A stretch of 64,000 nt of DNA from Prauserella aidingensis. GTDB lineage: Bacteria; Actinomycetota; Actinomycetes; Mycobacteriales; Pseudonocardiaceae. Position numbers and translations under genes: made by a program. The stretch lies in the NCBI RefSeq assembly GCF_024171865.1, contig NZ_JAMTCN010000001.1, forward strand, positions 248,001 through 312,000. Reading direction: 5' to 3'. Below the pieces are notes generated by a model that saw only the letters and a list, made by a program, of their open reading frames with translations, was not told where the DNA came from and ran no database searches. Below, piece after piece: positions 35,473-44,195 of this stretch (position 1 is the first letter of the stretch; each line of letters starts with the position of its first letter).

Positions 35473-36357
35473 ATGACAGCGCAGCCCACGTCCACCGCGA
35501 GCACATCCAGCTCGTCCCCGTCGACCGAGGCCGCAACCGCGGCGGCTGACGCAGGCGACTGGGGAATCGGCGCCCTCGACCTGGACGCCTACCTCGCGCG
35601 CCTCGGCCGCCCCGCGGAACCGCCGTCGCCCGCCGCGCTCACCGCGCTGCACGAGGCACACGTGCGGACCATCCCGTTCGAGAACGTCGACCCGTTCTCC
35701 GGTCGGCCGCCGTCACTCGACCTCACCGACATCCAGGCCAAACTCGTCGACCGCCGCCGCGGCGGCTACTGCTACGAACACGGCCTGCTGTTCGCCGCCG
35801 CGCTGGAACGTCTCGGCTACGACGTCACCCGCCTCACCGCCCGCGTGCAACCGCACCGCAACGGCCCCAAGTCCCACATGAACCTCGTCGTCACCCTCGA
35901 CGGCGCCCGGTATCTCGCCGACGTCGGTTTCGGAGCGAGCGTGCTGCGTCCCATGCCCCTCGAGGACGGTGTCGTCGTGGACCAGGCGGGCTGGCCGAGC
36001 CGGCTCGTGCGCGGCGACGACCGGTGGACGCTCGAGAAGCAGACTGCCGGCGAGTGGGAACCGCAGTACGCCTTCGACGAACGGCCTCAGCGGCCGGTCG
36101 ACTACGAGGTCTTCAATCACTACGTCGCCACGCACCCGAAGTCGCCGTTCACGCAGGGCCTGATCGCGATGCGCCTCGAGCCCGGAGTGATCACCGAGAT
36201 CCTCGGCGGCACATTGGTCCTCGAACGGCCCGACGGCACCAAGGACGTGACGGAGCTGCGCTACGACGACGTGCCGGCCCGGCTGCGCGACCTCGGCATC
36301 GTGCTCACCGACGGCGAGGCGGCCACCCTGCTGGAGACGATGAAGGCGGCAGGCTGA
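35473..36357 (+). CDS. nat: Arylamine N-acetyltransferase
   Basis: A 294-residue enzyme starting at ATG 35473. It has an extra Ser/Thr/Ala-rich N-terminal stretch of about 30 residues before LDLDAYLARLG. The catalytic triad is present: Cys in RRGGYCYEHG, His in KSHMNLVV and Asp in YLADVGFG. NATs transfer acetyl from acetyl-CoA to aromatic amines and hydrazines in the cytoplasm; in mycobacteria the enzyme is linked to cholesterol catabolism, but no such genes are adjacent here. It is divergent from the MFS fusion gene, and only 15 bp separate its stop from the convergent VWA gene. Confidence 0.95.
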   Translation: MTAQPTSTASTSSSSPSTEAATAAADAGDWGIGALDLDAYLARLGRPAEPPSPAALTALHEAHVRTIPFENVDPFSGRPPSLDLTDIQAKLVDRRRGGYCYEHGLLFAAALERLGYDVTRLTARVQPHRNGPKSHMNLVVTLDGARYLADVGFGASVLRPMPLEDGVVVDQAGWPSRLVRGDDRWTLEKQTAGEWEPQYAFDERPQRPVDYEVFNHYVATHPKSPFTQGLIAMRLEPGVITEILGGTLVLERPDGTKDVTELRYDDVPARLRDLGIVLTDGEAATLLETMKAAG

Positions 36358-36372
36358 CCGGCAGCGCCGGGG

Positions 36373-37842
36373 TCAGTCGGGCAGCAACCGCGTCACGAGC
36401 CGGGACAGCTGCCGGATCGTGCGGCATTCGAACATCGGCACCTCCCGGGCGTACCGGTGCGCCTCCGAGTCCCCGGTGCCCCACGACGACTCGCGTTCCG
36501 GGTTGAGCCAGTGGACGTGCCGGGCGCGCCCTGCGAGCTCGCGCAGCGCGGCGAGGTTCGGGGGAGCGCCGTTGGTGCGGCCGTCACCGAGGATCAGCAC
36601 GCTGGTGCGGGGGCCGAGCACATCGCCCCACCCGTCGGCGAAGGTCTGCAGCGCTCCGTCGTAGTCGCTGCTCATCCCGATCGTCGTCAGGTTCGCCTCG
36701 GTGACGATGCGCTCGGCCAGGTTCTCCGGCTCGTCCCGGCCCGCCCGCACCAGGTCGGTGATCTCGTCGGTCCGCGAGACGAACGCGAAGCTGCGGACCT
36801 TCGAGAACTGATCACTCAGCGCCTGCGTCAGCAGCAGGGTGAACTGGGCGAACCCGGCGACCGAGCCGGACATGTCGCACAGCAGCACCAGCTCGGGCCT
36901 GCCGGGACGCCTGCGCCGCATGACCGGCCGCATCGGCACGCCGCCGGTCGCCAGAGACCGCCGCACGGTACGGCGCAGATCGATCCGGCCGCGCGTGGCG
37001 CGCCTGCGCCGGGCCGCCAGCCGCGTGGCCAGTGTGCGTGACAGCGGCTGCACCGCGCGGCGCATCTCGGCGAACTGCTCGGCGCTCGCGTTCGTGAACG
37101 CCACGAGGTCGGTCTGCGGAGCGACGGCGTGCCGTGCGATGCGGTCGCGCCCGCGGAGCTCGGCGGTGCGCCTGCGTGCCTCGGCCCGCACGTGCTCGGT
37201 GAACGACGCGATCCCCGCGGCGGCTTCCCTGTCCGCGAGCGCATCCGCGGCATCGCCGTCGAGCCCGTCGGCTCGGGCCTCGCGAATGGCGGTCCGCAAC
37301 CGCGCCCGCAACGCCTGGGGCCGCACCTCCGACAACGCCTGATACGCCGACCAGCCGCTCAGCCGCGCCGCCGGACTCCCGTTCCCACCGGCCTGTCCCG
37401 CGCCGCCGGGCGCACCCTCGCCGCCGTGTCCGTTCCCTTGGCCTTGTCCTTGGCCGCCGCCCGCGGCGGCGCCGTAACCGCCGAACAGGTCGATCCCCGT
37501 GGCGGCCAGCGCACGCACGCGGGCGTCGTCGCCCGCCACGAGCGCGTCGAGGAGCCGGTCGCGCAGCTGCGCGGGCGTCTCCGGCTCGTCGGCCGCGGTC
37601 TCCGAGGTGCCGTGCGCGGCCGGGAAGTAGAGGTCGAACACGCCGTCGAACACCGGTCGCTGCGCCGCACCCCGCAGCACGCTCGCGGCGAGGGCTTCGC
37701 GGAGCCGCTCCCGGTCGGCGAACCCGACGGCCTCGGCGGCCGCGGCGGCGTCGACCGTTTCCCCGGTGCCGACCGCGATGCCGTGCTCGCGCAGGGCGCG
37801 GGCGAACTCGACGAGCCTGCCGGCGACGGCGTGCGCCGTCAT
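36373..37842 (-). CDS. VWA domain protein, CoxE-like
   Basis: A 489-residue protein starting at ATG 37842, overlapping the MoxR stop by 4 bp. The N-terminal 110 residues are helical. A Gly/Gln-rich low-complexity linker lies at roughly 150-190. The C-terminal von Willebrand A domain begins near ELVLLCDMSGSV, with the MIDAS DxSxS motif, and ends with LGDGRTN. MoxR/CoxE-VWA pairs act as chaperone-like ATPase complexes that mature or insert metal in target enzymes. The target is not encoded in this window. Confidence 0.92.
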   Translation of the reverse strand: MTAHAVAGRLVEFARALREHGIAVGTGETVDAAAAAEAVGFADRERLREALAASVLRGAAQRPVFDGVFDLYFPAAHGTSETAADEPETPAQLRDRLLDALVAGDDARVRALAATGIDLFGGYGAAAGGGQGQGQGNGHGGEGAPGGAGQAGGNGSPAARLSGWSAYQALSEVRPQALRARLRTAIREARADGLDGDAADALADREAAAGIASFTEHVRAEARRRTAELRGRDRIARHAVAPQTDLVAFTNASAEQFAEMRRAVQPLSRTLATRLAARRRRATRGRIDLRRTVRRSLATGGVPMRPVMRRRRPGRPELVLLCDMSGSVAGFAQFTLLLTQALSDQFSKVRSFAFVSRTDEITDLVRAGRDEPENLAERIVTEANLTTIGMSSDYDGALQTFADGWGDVLGPRTSVLILGDGRTNGAPPNLAALRELAGRARHVHWLNPERESSWGTGDSEAHRYAREVPMFECRTIRQLSRLVTRLLPD

Positions 37843-38798
37843 GACACCGAACTGCCTGCGGCGTCGGCGGGGGAGAGCACACGGTCGAGGCGCAGTTCGG
37901 ACAGTGCCTTCCGCTGGTCGCTCTCGTATTTGAGGATCACCCCGAGGGTCGCGCGCACGGTGTCCTCGTCGAGGGTCTCCGCGCCGAGCGCGAGCAGCGT
38001 GCGTGCCCAGTCCACCGATTCGGCGATCGACGGCGACTTGCGCAGTTCCAGCTCCCGCAGCGCGCCGACGACCCGCACCAGAGAGGCGGCCAGCTCGCCG
38101 TCCAGTTCCGGCACGCGCAACGTGACGATGTCGCGCTCCAGGTCGGCGGGCGGGAAGTCCAGGTGCAGGAACAGGCACCGGCGTTTCAGCGCCTCCGACA
38201 GCTCCCGCGTGGCGTTCGAGGTCAGCACGACCAGGGGCCGCCGTGCCGCGGTGATGGTGCCCAGCTCGGGGACCGTGACCTGGAAGTCGCCCAGTACCTC
38301 CAGCAGTAGACCTTCGACCTCGACGTCCGCCTTGTCGATCTCGTCGATCAGCAGCACCGTCGGGTCCTCGTTGCGGATCGCCGTCAGCAGTGGGCGCGAG
38401 AGCAGGAACTCCTCGCTGAACACGTGCTCGCGGGTGGCGTCCCAGCTCTCGTCCTTGGCGGCGGTGATCCGCAGCAGCTGGCTGGCGTGATTCCACTCGT
38501 AGAGCGCGCGGGACTCGTCGATGCCCTCGTAGCACTGCAGCCGGATCAGCTCGCTGTCGGTTCCGGCCGCCATGGCCCGGGCGAGTTCGGTCTTGCCGAC
38601 CCCGGCCGGGCCTTCGACCAGCAGTGGCTTGCCGAGCCGATCGGCGAGGAACACCGTGGTCGCCGCGGCGTTCGACGCGAGGTAGCCGGCTCCTGCCAGG
38701 CGTTCGACGACCTCGTCGACCGAGGCGAACTGCGGCGCCTGCTCGGGCGACCCCGACGGGGACGTCGGCACCGTCTGCGACGTCGATGACTGTGTCAC
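37839..38798 (-). CDS. MoxR family AAA+ ATPase
   Basis: A 319-residue ATPase with start GTG 38798 and aaggag upstream. Walker A GPAGVGKT is near residue 63, the inter-motif AAA_5/MoxR region includes LQCYEGIDESRALYEWN, Walker B is VLLIDEIDKAD, and sensor 1 lies in VLTSNATREL. The C-terminal lid domain follows. It is coupled to the VWA gene by a 4-bp overlap. The pair is likely a MoxR-type chaperone system working on a cofactor-containing or multi-subunit client. Confidence 0.95.
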   Translation of the reverse strand: MTQSSTSQTVPTSPSGSPEQAPQFASVDEVVERLAGAGYLASNAAATTVFLADRLGKPLLVEGPAGVGKTELARAMAAGTDSELIRLQCYEGIDESRALYEWNHASQLLRITAAKDESWDATREHVFSEEFLLSRPLLTAIRNEDPTVLLIDEIDKADVEVEGLLLEVLGDFQVTVPELGTITAARRPLVVLTSNATRELSEALKRRCLFLHLDFPPADLERDIVTLRVPELDGELAASLVRVVGALRELELRKSPSIAESVDWARTLLALGAETLDEDTVRATLGVILKYESDQRKALSELRLDRVLSPADAAGSSVS

Positions 38799-38960
38799 AA
38801 CGGACTCCTTGCGGTAAGCGTCCGCTCATTCTCGCGCCCGAGGTGGACTCGGCGCGAGGTCGGTGGCTCACCTCACGCGTTTTGTCAGGGGTCCGTGGGA
38901 CAACCGTTGTTCACAGCGGCCGCCGGACATGGCGACGTTGCCGAGCAAAGGGAGTCAGCG

Positions 38961-39359
38961 ATGTTCCATGGAATGAGCACCGTCAGCTTGTTCGCCGACG
39001 ACGTGTCGGCGGCCGGCGACTGGTACGCCGACGTGCTCGGCATCCAGCCGTACTTCGCACGTCCCGTCGACGGCCCGCCCGCGTACCTCGAGTTCCGGAT
39101 CGGGCCGGACCAGCACGAGCTGGGCATCATCGACACGCGCTACGCACCGCACCGGCTCGGGGACGGCGGCATCGTCCTCTACTGGCACGTCGACGACGTC
39201 CGCGCGGCGTACGCCGACCTGCTCGCGCGGGGCGCCACCGAACACGAGGGCCCGATCGAGCGGGGTGAGGGGTTCGTCACGGCATCGGTGCGCGATCCGT
39301 TCGGCAACATCGTCGGCGTCATCCGCAATCCGCACGCCCGCCCCGACACCGCGGGCTGA
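38961..39359 (+). CDS. VOC family (glyoxalase/bleomycin-resistance fold) protein
   Basis: A 132-residue protein starting at ATG 38961 with aagggag upstream. Two beta-alpha-beta-beta-beta modules are visible: STVSLFADDVSAAGDWYADVLG followed by ELGIIDTRY, then YWHVDDVRAAYADLLARG and DPFGNIVGVI. The metal-ligand positions are only partly kept, so it may be a binding protein or an uncharacterised enzyme. It is transcribed alone, divergent from the MoxR operon. Confidence 0.9.
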   Translation: MFHGMSTVSLFADDVSAAGDWYADVLGIQPYFARPVDGPPAYLEFRIGPDQHELGIIDTRYAPHRLGDGGIVLYWHVDDVRAAYADLLARGATEHEGPIERGEGFVTASVRDPFGNIVGVIRNPHARPDTAG

Positions 39360-39407
39360 CCCGCGGGCACTCTGCTCCCGACCGGGGCGGACACCGTCCG
39401 AGTCGGA

Positions 39408-39980
39408 TCAGCCGCCGGTCGTGTTCCTGCGCTGGTTGGCCTGGAAGCGAGCCTTCTTCTGGCGGTTGCCGCACGTGTTCATGTCGCACCACTTGCGGGT
39501 ACGGCTCTGGCTCGTGTCGAAGAACGCCGCGCGGCAGGTCGGCGACGCACACAGGGCCAGTTTCCCGTCACGCTCACCCGCGATGACGCCGACCGCGTCG
39601 GCGGCGATCACGCTGAGGGCATCGTCCACGCTGGACGTCGGGCCGAGTCGCCACTCGCGGTGTCGCTCGGGTGTCAGAACCGCCGCGGCCCGCCCCTGCA
39701 TGCTGCGGTCGTTGATGATCCGCAGCGCCTGCTCGGGAAGCGCGTCACCGACCGCGGCCGCCGTCGCCGCCGCGTGGATCGCTTCCCGGAATTCGCGTGC
39801 GAGGTCGAGTTGGGCCGCGGAGCACGACTCGACGGCCAGGCCGTGCAGTGCGAACCAGTCGAGGAGTCGTTGCGGCGTGGGAATGCGTTCGACGGCGTCG
39901 CCGCAGCGCTCCGTCAGCGTCGCCGTGAAGCTGGTCATCAGCACGTTGCCGAGGCGGAAGTCGGGATGTCCGGAACGCAT
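39408..39980 (-). CDS. CGNR zinc-finger (ABATE) domain protein
   Basis: A 190-residue protein starting at ATG 39980, with AAGGTGG on the coding strand. An N-terminal ABATE-like helical region is followed by the C-terminal zinc finger, CASPTCRAAFFDTS and KWCDMNTCGNRQKKARF, with the CGNR signature. Such proteins are presumed stress-related transcription regulators. It is convergent with the VOC gene and divergent from the epoxide hydrolase, 82 bp away, which could be its target. Confidence 0.92.
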   Translation of the reverse strand: MRSGHPDFRLGNVLMTSFTATLTERCGDAVERIPTPQRLLDWFALHGLAVESCSAAQLDLAREFREAIHAAATAAAVGDALPEQALRIINDRSMQGRAAAVLTPERHREWRLGPTSSVDDALSVIAADAVGVIAGERDGKLALCASPTCRAAFFDTSQSRTRKWCDMNTCGNRQKKARFQANQRRNTTGG

Positions 39981-40062
39981 GGAACCACCTTAGCCGGTTG
40001 TCGGGTACTCGCGGCCATGCTAGAACCGTCATAGCCGGTTCTTCCGTGGTCAGGAGGTCCTC

Positions 40063-41235
40063 ATGCCCAGTCCCATCGACGACGTGCAGCCGTTTCGATC
40101 CCGCACGACCGACGCCGACCTCGACGATCTGCGCGACCGACTCGCCGCGGCCCGCTTGCCGGAGGCCGAGACGGTCCGGCCCGCCGCACCCGGCCGGCGC
40201 CGGTGGGAACAGGGCGTCCCGCTGGCCGAGCTCACCGACCTCGTCCACCATTGGCGCACCGGCTACGACTGGCGGACGTTCGAAGACCGCCTCGATCGGA
40301 TCGGCCAGTTCCGCACGACCATCGACGACGTCGGAATCCACTTCCTGCACCGTCGCTCGGCACGTGCGGACGCCACTCCGTTGCTCGTGACCCACGGGTG
40401 GCCGAGCAGCGTCGCCGAGTTCGTCGACGTCGTGGACGAGCTGGCCGACCCCGAGGACGCGAACGCCCCGGCGTTCCACGTCGTGGTGCCGTCGCTGCCC
40501 GGTTTCGGCCACAGCGACAGGCCTGCCACCACCGGGTGGGGCACCGAGAAGATCGCAGCCACCTGGGTGGAGCTCATGAAACGGCTCGGCTACGACACGT
40601 TCGTGGCCCACGGCGGCGACTGGGGCGGCCCCGTCACCACGATCCTCGGCGGCAGATTCCCCGAGCACGTGCTCGGCATCCACAGCACGTTCGCCGCGGC
40701 ACCACCGGGATCGAGCACCGAAGGGCTGACGACGACGGAACGCGAGTGGGTCGAGCAGACCCGCCACTTCTGGCGCCACCGCTCGGCGTACGCGAAGCAG
40801 CAGGCGACCCGACCCCAGACCATCGGCTATTCGCTCGTCGACTCACCGGTGGGGCTGCTCGCCTGGATCCTCGACAAGTTCGCCGAGTGGTCGGACACCG
40901 ACGACAGCCCGTTCGAGACGATCTCCCGCGACCGCGTCCTGGACAACGTCACGCTCTACTGGTTGACGCGGACCGGCGCCTCGGCGGCCCGCATCTACTA
41001 CGAGAGCCACAACTCGCTCGATCCGGAACTCCGGGTCGACGTCCCGTCGGCGCTCACCATCTACCCCCGCAACATCGAGAAGTGCCCGCGGCCCTGGGCG
41101 GAACAGCGGTACCGACGACTCGTCCGATGGCGTTCCCCCGAAGCCGGGGGACATTTCCCGGCCCTGGAGGTGCCCGGCTACTTCGTCGAGGACCTGCGGG
41201 ACGGCCTCGCGGCGGTCCTGGCGGCGAGGCGGTGA
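40063..41235 (+). CDS. Epoxide hydrolase family protein
   Basis: A 390-residue enzyme with start ATG 40063 and aggaggt upstream. The N-terminal epoxide-hydrolase domain (TDADLDDLRDRLAAARLPE) is followed by the alpha/beta-hydrolase core: HGWPSS oxyanion motif, nucleophile Asp in GGDWGGPV, and histidine in GGHFPALEVP. Tyrosines in the cap around LYWLTRTGASAARIYYE would polarise the epoxide. It converts epoxides to vicinal diols, probably cytoplasmic detoxification or secondary metabolism. Length fits microsomal-like bacterial members. Confidence 0.94.
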   Translation: MPSPIDDVQPFRSRTTDADLDDLRDRLAAARLPEAETVRPAAPGRRRWEQGVPLAELTDLVHHWRTGYDWRTFEDRLDRIGQFRTTIDDVGIHFLHRRSARADATPLLVTHGWPSSVAEFVDVVDELADPEDANAPAFHVVVPSLPGFGHSDRPATTGWGTEKIAATWVELMKRLGYDTFVAHGGDWGGPVTTILGGRFPEHVLGIHSTFAAAPPGSSTEGLTTTEREWVEQTRHFWRHRSAYAKQQATRPQTIGYSLVDSPVGLLAWILDKFAEWSDTDDSPFETISRDRVLDNVTLYWLTRTGASAARIYYESHNSLDPELRVDVPSALTIYPRNIEKCPRPWAEQRYRRLVRWRSPEAGGHFPALEVPGYFVEDLRDGLAAVLAARR

Positions 41236-41256
41236 ACGCCGGCAGGACGCCGACCG

Positions 41257-42042
41257 CTACGAGTGCCCGGCGTCCTGCCGGTCGTGCACGGCGCGGCCGG
41301 CGACCACGGTGGCGCCGAGTTCCTCGCACCGCTCCACGTACGGTGCGAGGCCCGCGTCGGCCAGCGCCGCGGCGGCGCCGTCGGCCTGCTGCTCGCTCGT
41401 CTCGCTGAGCAGGTGGCCGCCCGCGGCGAGCCACGACGGCGCCTCACGAGCCACCGTGCGCAACGTGTCCAGCCCGTCGGCGCCGCCGTCCAGCGCGATC
41501 GACGGTTCGTGCTCCCTCGCCTCGGGCGGCATCGACGCGATCGCCCCCGACGGCACGTACGGCACGTTGGCGACGACGACGTCGATCCCGCCGCGCAGCT
41601 CCGGCGGCAGCGCGGCGAACAGGTCACCCTCGTACACCCGTCCCGCCAGGTTGCGGCGGGCGCACCGCGCCGCGGAGGGGTCGAGGTCCGCGGCGTGGAC
41701 CGTCGCATCGGGACGTTCCGCCGCGACGGCCGCACCGAGTGCGCCCGACCCACAGCACAGGTCGACGACCACGCCGCCGGCGGGCAACACCGCGAGCGCC
41801 TGCTCCACGAGGAAACCGCTCCGTTGCCGCGGCACGAACACGCCCGGCTCGACCACCACGCGCAGACCGCGGAACCCGGCCCAGCCGAGCACGTACTCGA
41901 GGGGTTCGCCGCCGGCCCGGCGTGCCACGAGCCGGTCCAGGTCCGCGCCGTCCCCGGCCGCCTCGGTCAGCAGTGCGGCCTCGTCCTCGGCGAACACGCA
42001 CCCGGCGTTGCGGAGGGACGACACGATCGACGACGGAGGCAT
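41257..42042 (-). CDS. PrmC/HemK-like N5-glutamine methyltransferase
   Basis: A 261-residue protein starting at ATG 42042. The N-terminal helical part precedes the class I methyltransferase core VVVDLCCGSGALGAAVA. The substrate motif reads NVPYVP rather than the usual NPPY, a variant common in the PrmC-related group (TIGR03704-like) of actinobacteria. True PrmC methylates release-factor glutamine; this group may have a different target. It follows the adenosine deaminase by 9 bp and is likely in its operon. Confidence 0.87.
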   Translation of the reverse strand: MPPSSIVSSLRNAGCVFAEDEAALLTEAAGDGADLDRLVARRAGGEPLEYVLGWAGFRGLRVVVEPGVFVPRQRSGFLVEQALAVLPAGGVVVDLCCGSGALGAAVAAERPDATVHAADLDPSAARCARRNLAGRVYEGDLFAALPPELRGGIDVVVANVPYVPSGAIASMPPEAREHEPSIALDGGADGLDTLRTVAREAPSWLAAGGHLLSETSEQQADGAAAALADAGLAPYVERCEELGATVVAGRAVHDRQDAGHS

Positions 42043-42051
42043 CGCCCCAGG

Positions 42052-43011
42052 TTAGCCCCGCGCCGACGGGGCGAAGCGGGCGGTGAAGCCGTGACGGCGG
42101 ATGCGTTCGACCGTCTCGGCGCCGACGAGCTCCCGTGCGATGTCGAACTCGCGGCTCAGGCGGGTGTTGCTGACCGACGGGTTGTCCGTGCACAGCGCCA
42201 CCGGCACGTCCGCGGCGACGAGGGCGGCCAACTGGTGGCGCCTGCGGTCCTGCGCGGCACCGGTCTGGACGTTGCTGGTGACGGCGACCTCGAGGGTGAT
42301 GCCGCTGGCGGCGAGGTGGTCGAGCAGCCGCGGATCCTCGTCCGACCGCACCCCGTGACCGATCCTCGTCGGGCCGAGGTGCCGGACGGCGTTCCACACG
42401 CTCTCCGGACCGGCCGCTTCGCCCGCGTGGACCGTGGCCGGTAGTCCGGCGTCGTGGGCCAGGCCGAACGCGGGGGAGAACTGTGCGACGGGGAAGCCCG
42501 CTTCGTCCCCGGCCAGGTCGACGCCCACGAGCCGGTCGGCATGCCGCAGGAGCCTGCGCATCTGCCCCTCGGCCGAGTCCGGACCCTCGTCGCGCACGAC
42601 GATGCCGATGAGCCCGACGTCGATGGGCAGGCCGTGGCCTGCGACTGCGGCGGTCACGGTGTCGATCACGGCGTCCGCGTCGAGACCGGTGCGGGCGGCG
42701 ACGAACTGTGGGCTGAAGCGGAACTCGACGGCGGTGAGCCCGTCGTCGCAGGCGTCGGCGACGGCTTCGCGGGTGATCCGCCACCAGTCGTCGAGGGTGG
42801 TGGCGAACGTGGCGGCGTTGTCGATCTTCGCCAGGTAGGGGAGCAGGTCCCCTTCGTCGTCTGCCACGAACTCGCTGCGCGGCGGACGGGCACCCGCCCG
42901 TGCGGCGAGGCGGTGGGCCGTGGACGGGCGGATCGAGCCTTCGAGGTGCCGGTGCAGATCGATCATCGGCCAGGCGGAAGGGACACGGGAGGACAGGGGA
43001 GCGGAGGACAT
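42052..43011 (-). CDS. Adenosine deaminase family protein
   Basis: A 319-residue metal-dependent deaminase. I chose ATG 43011, preceded by gaaagg, since it begins just before MIDLHRHLEGS, the zinc-binding HxH motif. Other hallmarks are VHAGEA (His, Glu), RIGHGV and ALCTDNPSVSNT (Asp). The family deaminates adenosine to inosine, although some relatives act on other purines or aminodeoxyfutalosine. A candidate leaderless 27-residue open frame lies 115 bp upstream in the same transcript, possibly regulatory. Confidence 0.9.
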   Translation of the reverse strand: MSSAPLSSRVPSAWPMIDLHRHLEGSIRPSTAHRLAARAGARPPRSEFVADDEGDLLPYLAKIDNAATFATTLDDWWRITREAVADACDDGLTAVEFRFSPQFVAARTGLDADAVIDTVTAAVAGHGLPIDVGLIGIVVRDEGPDSAEGQMRRLLRHADRLVGVDLAGDEAGFPVAQFSPAFGLAHDAGLPATVHAGEAAGPESVWNAVRHLGPTRIGHGVRSDEDPRLLDHLAASGITLEVAVTSNVQTGAAQDRRRHQLAALVAADVPVALCTDNPSVSNTRLSREFDIARELVGAETVERIRRHGFTARFAPSARG

Positions 43012-43126
43012 GTCGAACCTTTCGCAACAAGGGACACCGGCCGAGCCGGTGCGGAGCTGACAGCTGACGTGCGGGAGTGCCGTGCCGGCAGCGGGCACAC
43101 TGCGGGCGCGGCGCGTGGCACGTGCG

Positions 43127-43210
43127 TCAGCCGCGAAGGTCCATGCGATAGCTGTGGTCGCCGAAGATCGCGAACACGCGATCGGCGTCGGCGATCCGGT
43201 CAGCACGCAT
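43127..43210 (-). CDS. Candidate leaderless small peptide upstream of adenosine deaminase
   Basis: A 27-residue frame starts at ATG 43210 with MRADRIADADRVFAIFGDHS and ends with YRMDLRG and a stop at 43127. A good promoter ends 7 nt before its ATG, so the transcript would begin at or near the start codon. Composition is protein-like. It may act as an upstream open frame controlling the deaminase-methyltransferase operon. I do not recognise it. The rest of the 43012-43376 gap holds this leader and the repeats of the divergent gene. Confidence 0.5.
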   Translation of the reverse strand: MRADRIADADRVFAIFGDHSYRMDLRG

Positions 43211-43217
43211 GATCGAC

Positions 43218-43247
43218 ATCGTAGGCGTGACTCCGATCGTGATTCAA
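43218..43247 (-). promoter_or_regulatory. Promoter upstream of the small peptide
   Basis: On the minus strand TTGAAT (43247-43242), an 18-nt spacer and TACGAT (43223-43218) match the primary sigma consensus well. Only 7 nt separate the -10 from the ATG at 43210, implying a leaderless mRNA. Confidence 0.6.
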
Positions 43248-43310
43248 CGGTCCGGCGCCGGACTTCGGCGCGCCTCCGCCGTGCGCGGACGCCGGCCGTG
43301 TGTGACCGCC

Positions 43311-43360
43311 GACCTACGGGCGAGCACCGCAACCTACGGGCGAGCACCGCAACCTACGGG
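43311..43360. repeat. 20-bp direct tandem repeat upstream of plsC-like gene
   Basis: The unit acctacgggcgagcaccgc with one leading base is present twice exactly (43311-43350, apart from the first base) plus a third half copy to 43360. It ends 17 nt before the acyltransferase start. It could be a regulator-binding repeat or slippage. Confidence 0.85.
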
Positions 43361-43376
43361 TGCGTAGCCTGGGGGT

Positions 43377-44120
43377 GTGGCAGAGATCGTGTACCCGCCC
43401 GTCGTACTGGCGGCCAAGACCATGTTCCGCGTGCTCGACAACCGGTTGACGGTGACGGGCACCGAACACGTGCCGCGCACCGGCGGGGCGGTGATCGCGT
43501 GCAACCACATCGGCTACCTGGACTTCATCTTCTGCGGTCTCGGCGCGCAGCCGGCGAAGCGGCTGGTGCGGTTCATGGCGAAGAAGGAGATCTTCGACAA
43601 CCGGATCGCCGGCCCGCTGATGCGCGGCATGCACCACATCTCGGTGGACCGGGCAGCGGGCAAGGCGTCCTACGACGAGGCGGTCGATCGACTGCGGTCG
43701 GGCGAGGTCGTCGGGGTGTTCCCGGAGGCAACGATCAGCAGGTCGTTCACGATCAAGCCGATCAAGTCCGGGGCGATCCGCATGGCCGCCGACGCGGGCG
43801 TCCCGGTCGTCCCGATGGCGCTGTGGGGCACGCAGCGCCTCTGGACGAAGGGACGTCCGAAGGAACTCACCAAGCGGCACGTCCCGATCCACATTCACGC
43901 GGGGGAGCCGCTGCACCCGACACCCGCCGACGACCCGGACGCGCTCAGCGGCGACCTGCGCAGCCGGCTGCAGTCGATCCTGGACAAACTACAGGCCGAC
44001 TACCCGGATCAGCCCGCAGGCGACGACGACCGCTGGTGGCTTCCCGCGCACCTCGGCGGAACCGCGCCGACCCCCGAGGAAGCCGCCGCCCTCGACGCGA
44101 AAGGTCCGGACCGGGACTGA
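43377..44120 (+). CDS. 1-acyl-glycerol-3-phosphate acyltransferase family protein (PlsC-like)
   Basis: A 247-residue acyltransferase with start GTG 43377. The catalytic motif is NHIGYLD (HX4D) near residue 43, and the glycerol-phosphate-binding motif is FPEATIS near 118. A short hydrophobic N-terminal helix suggests peripheral membrane association. It probably acylates lysophosphatidic acid or a related lysolipid in membrane lipid synthesis. It is convergent with the aldo/keto reductase, and a long-looped hairpin separates the two. Confidence 0.92.
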   Translation: MAEIVYPPVVLAAKTMFRVLDNRLTVTGTEHVPRTGGAVIACNHIGYLDFIFCGLGAQPAKRLVRFMAKKEIFDNRIAGPLMRGMHHISVDRAAGKASYDEAVDRLRSGEVVGVFPEATISRSFTIKPIKSGAIRMAADAGVPVVPMALWGTQRLWTKGRPKELTKRHVPIHIHAGEPLHPTPADDPDALSGDLRSRLQSILDKLQADYPDQPAGDDDRWWLPAHLGGTAPTPEEAAALDAKGPDRD

Positions 44121-44130
44121 CGCACACACC

Positions 44131-44191
44131 CGGCGAGCACCGGTCGTGGTGTCGTCAGCGCGACGCTCGGCCCCGCCCGGTGCTCGCCGGC
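44131..44191. terminator. Inverted repeat between convergent genes
   Basis: Arms of 14 bp (44131-44144 and 44178-44191) enclose a 33-nt loop that can fold further. It probably ends transcription from both the acyltransferase and the aldo/keto reductase. Confidence 0.6.
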
Positions 44192-44195
44192 GCGG

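Noticed and set aside
43012-43210. Purine or SAM-type riboswitch in the adenosine deaminase leader
   Set aside because: No conserved riboswitch core could be recognised; a small open frame explains the leader better.
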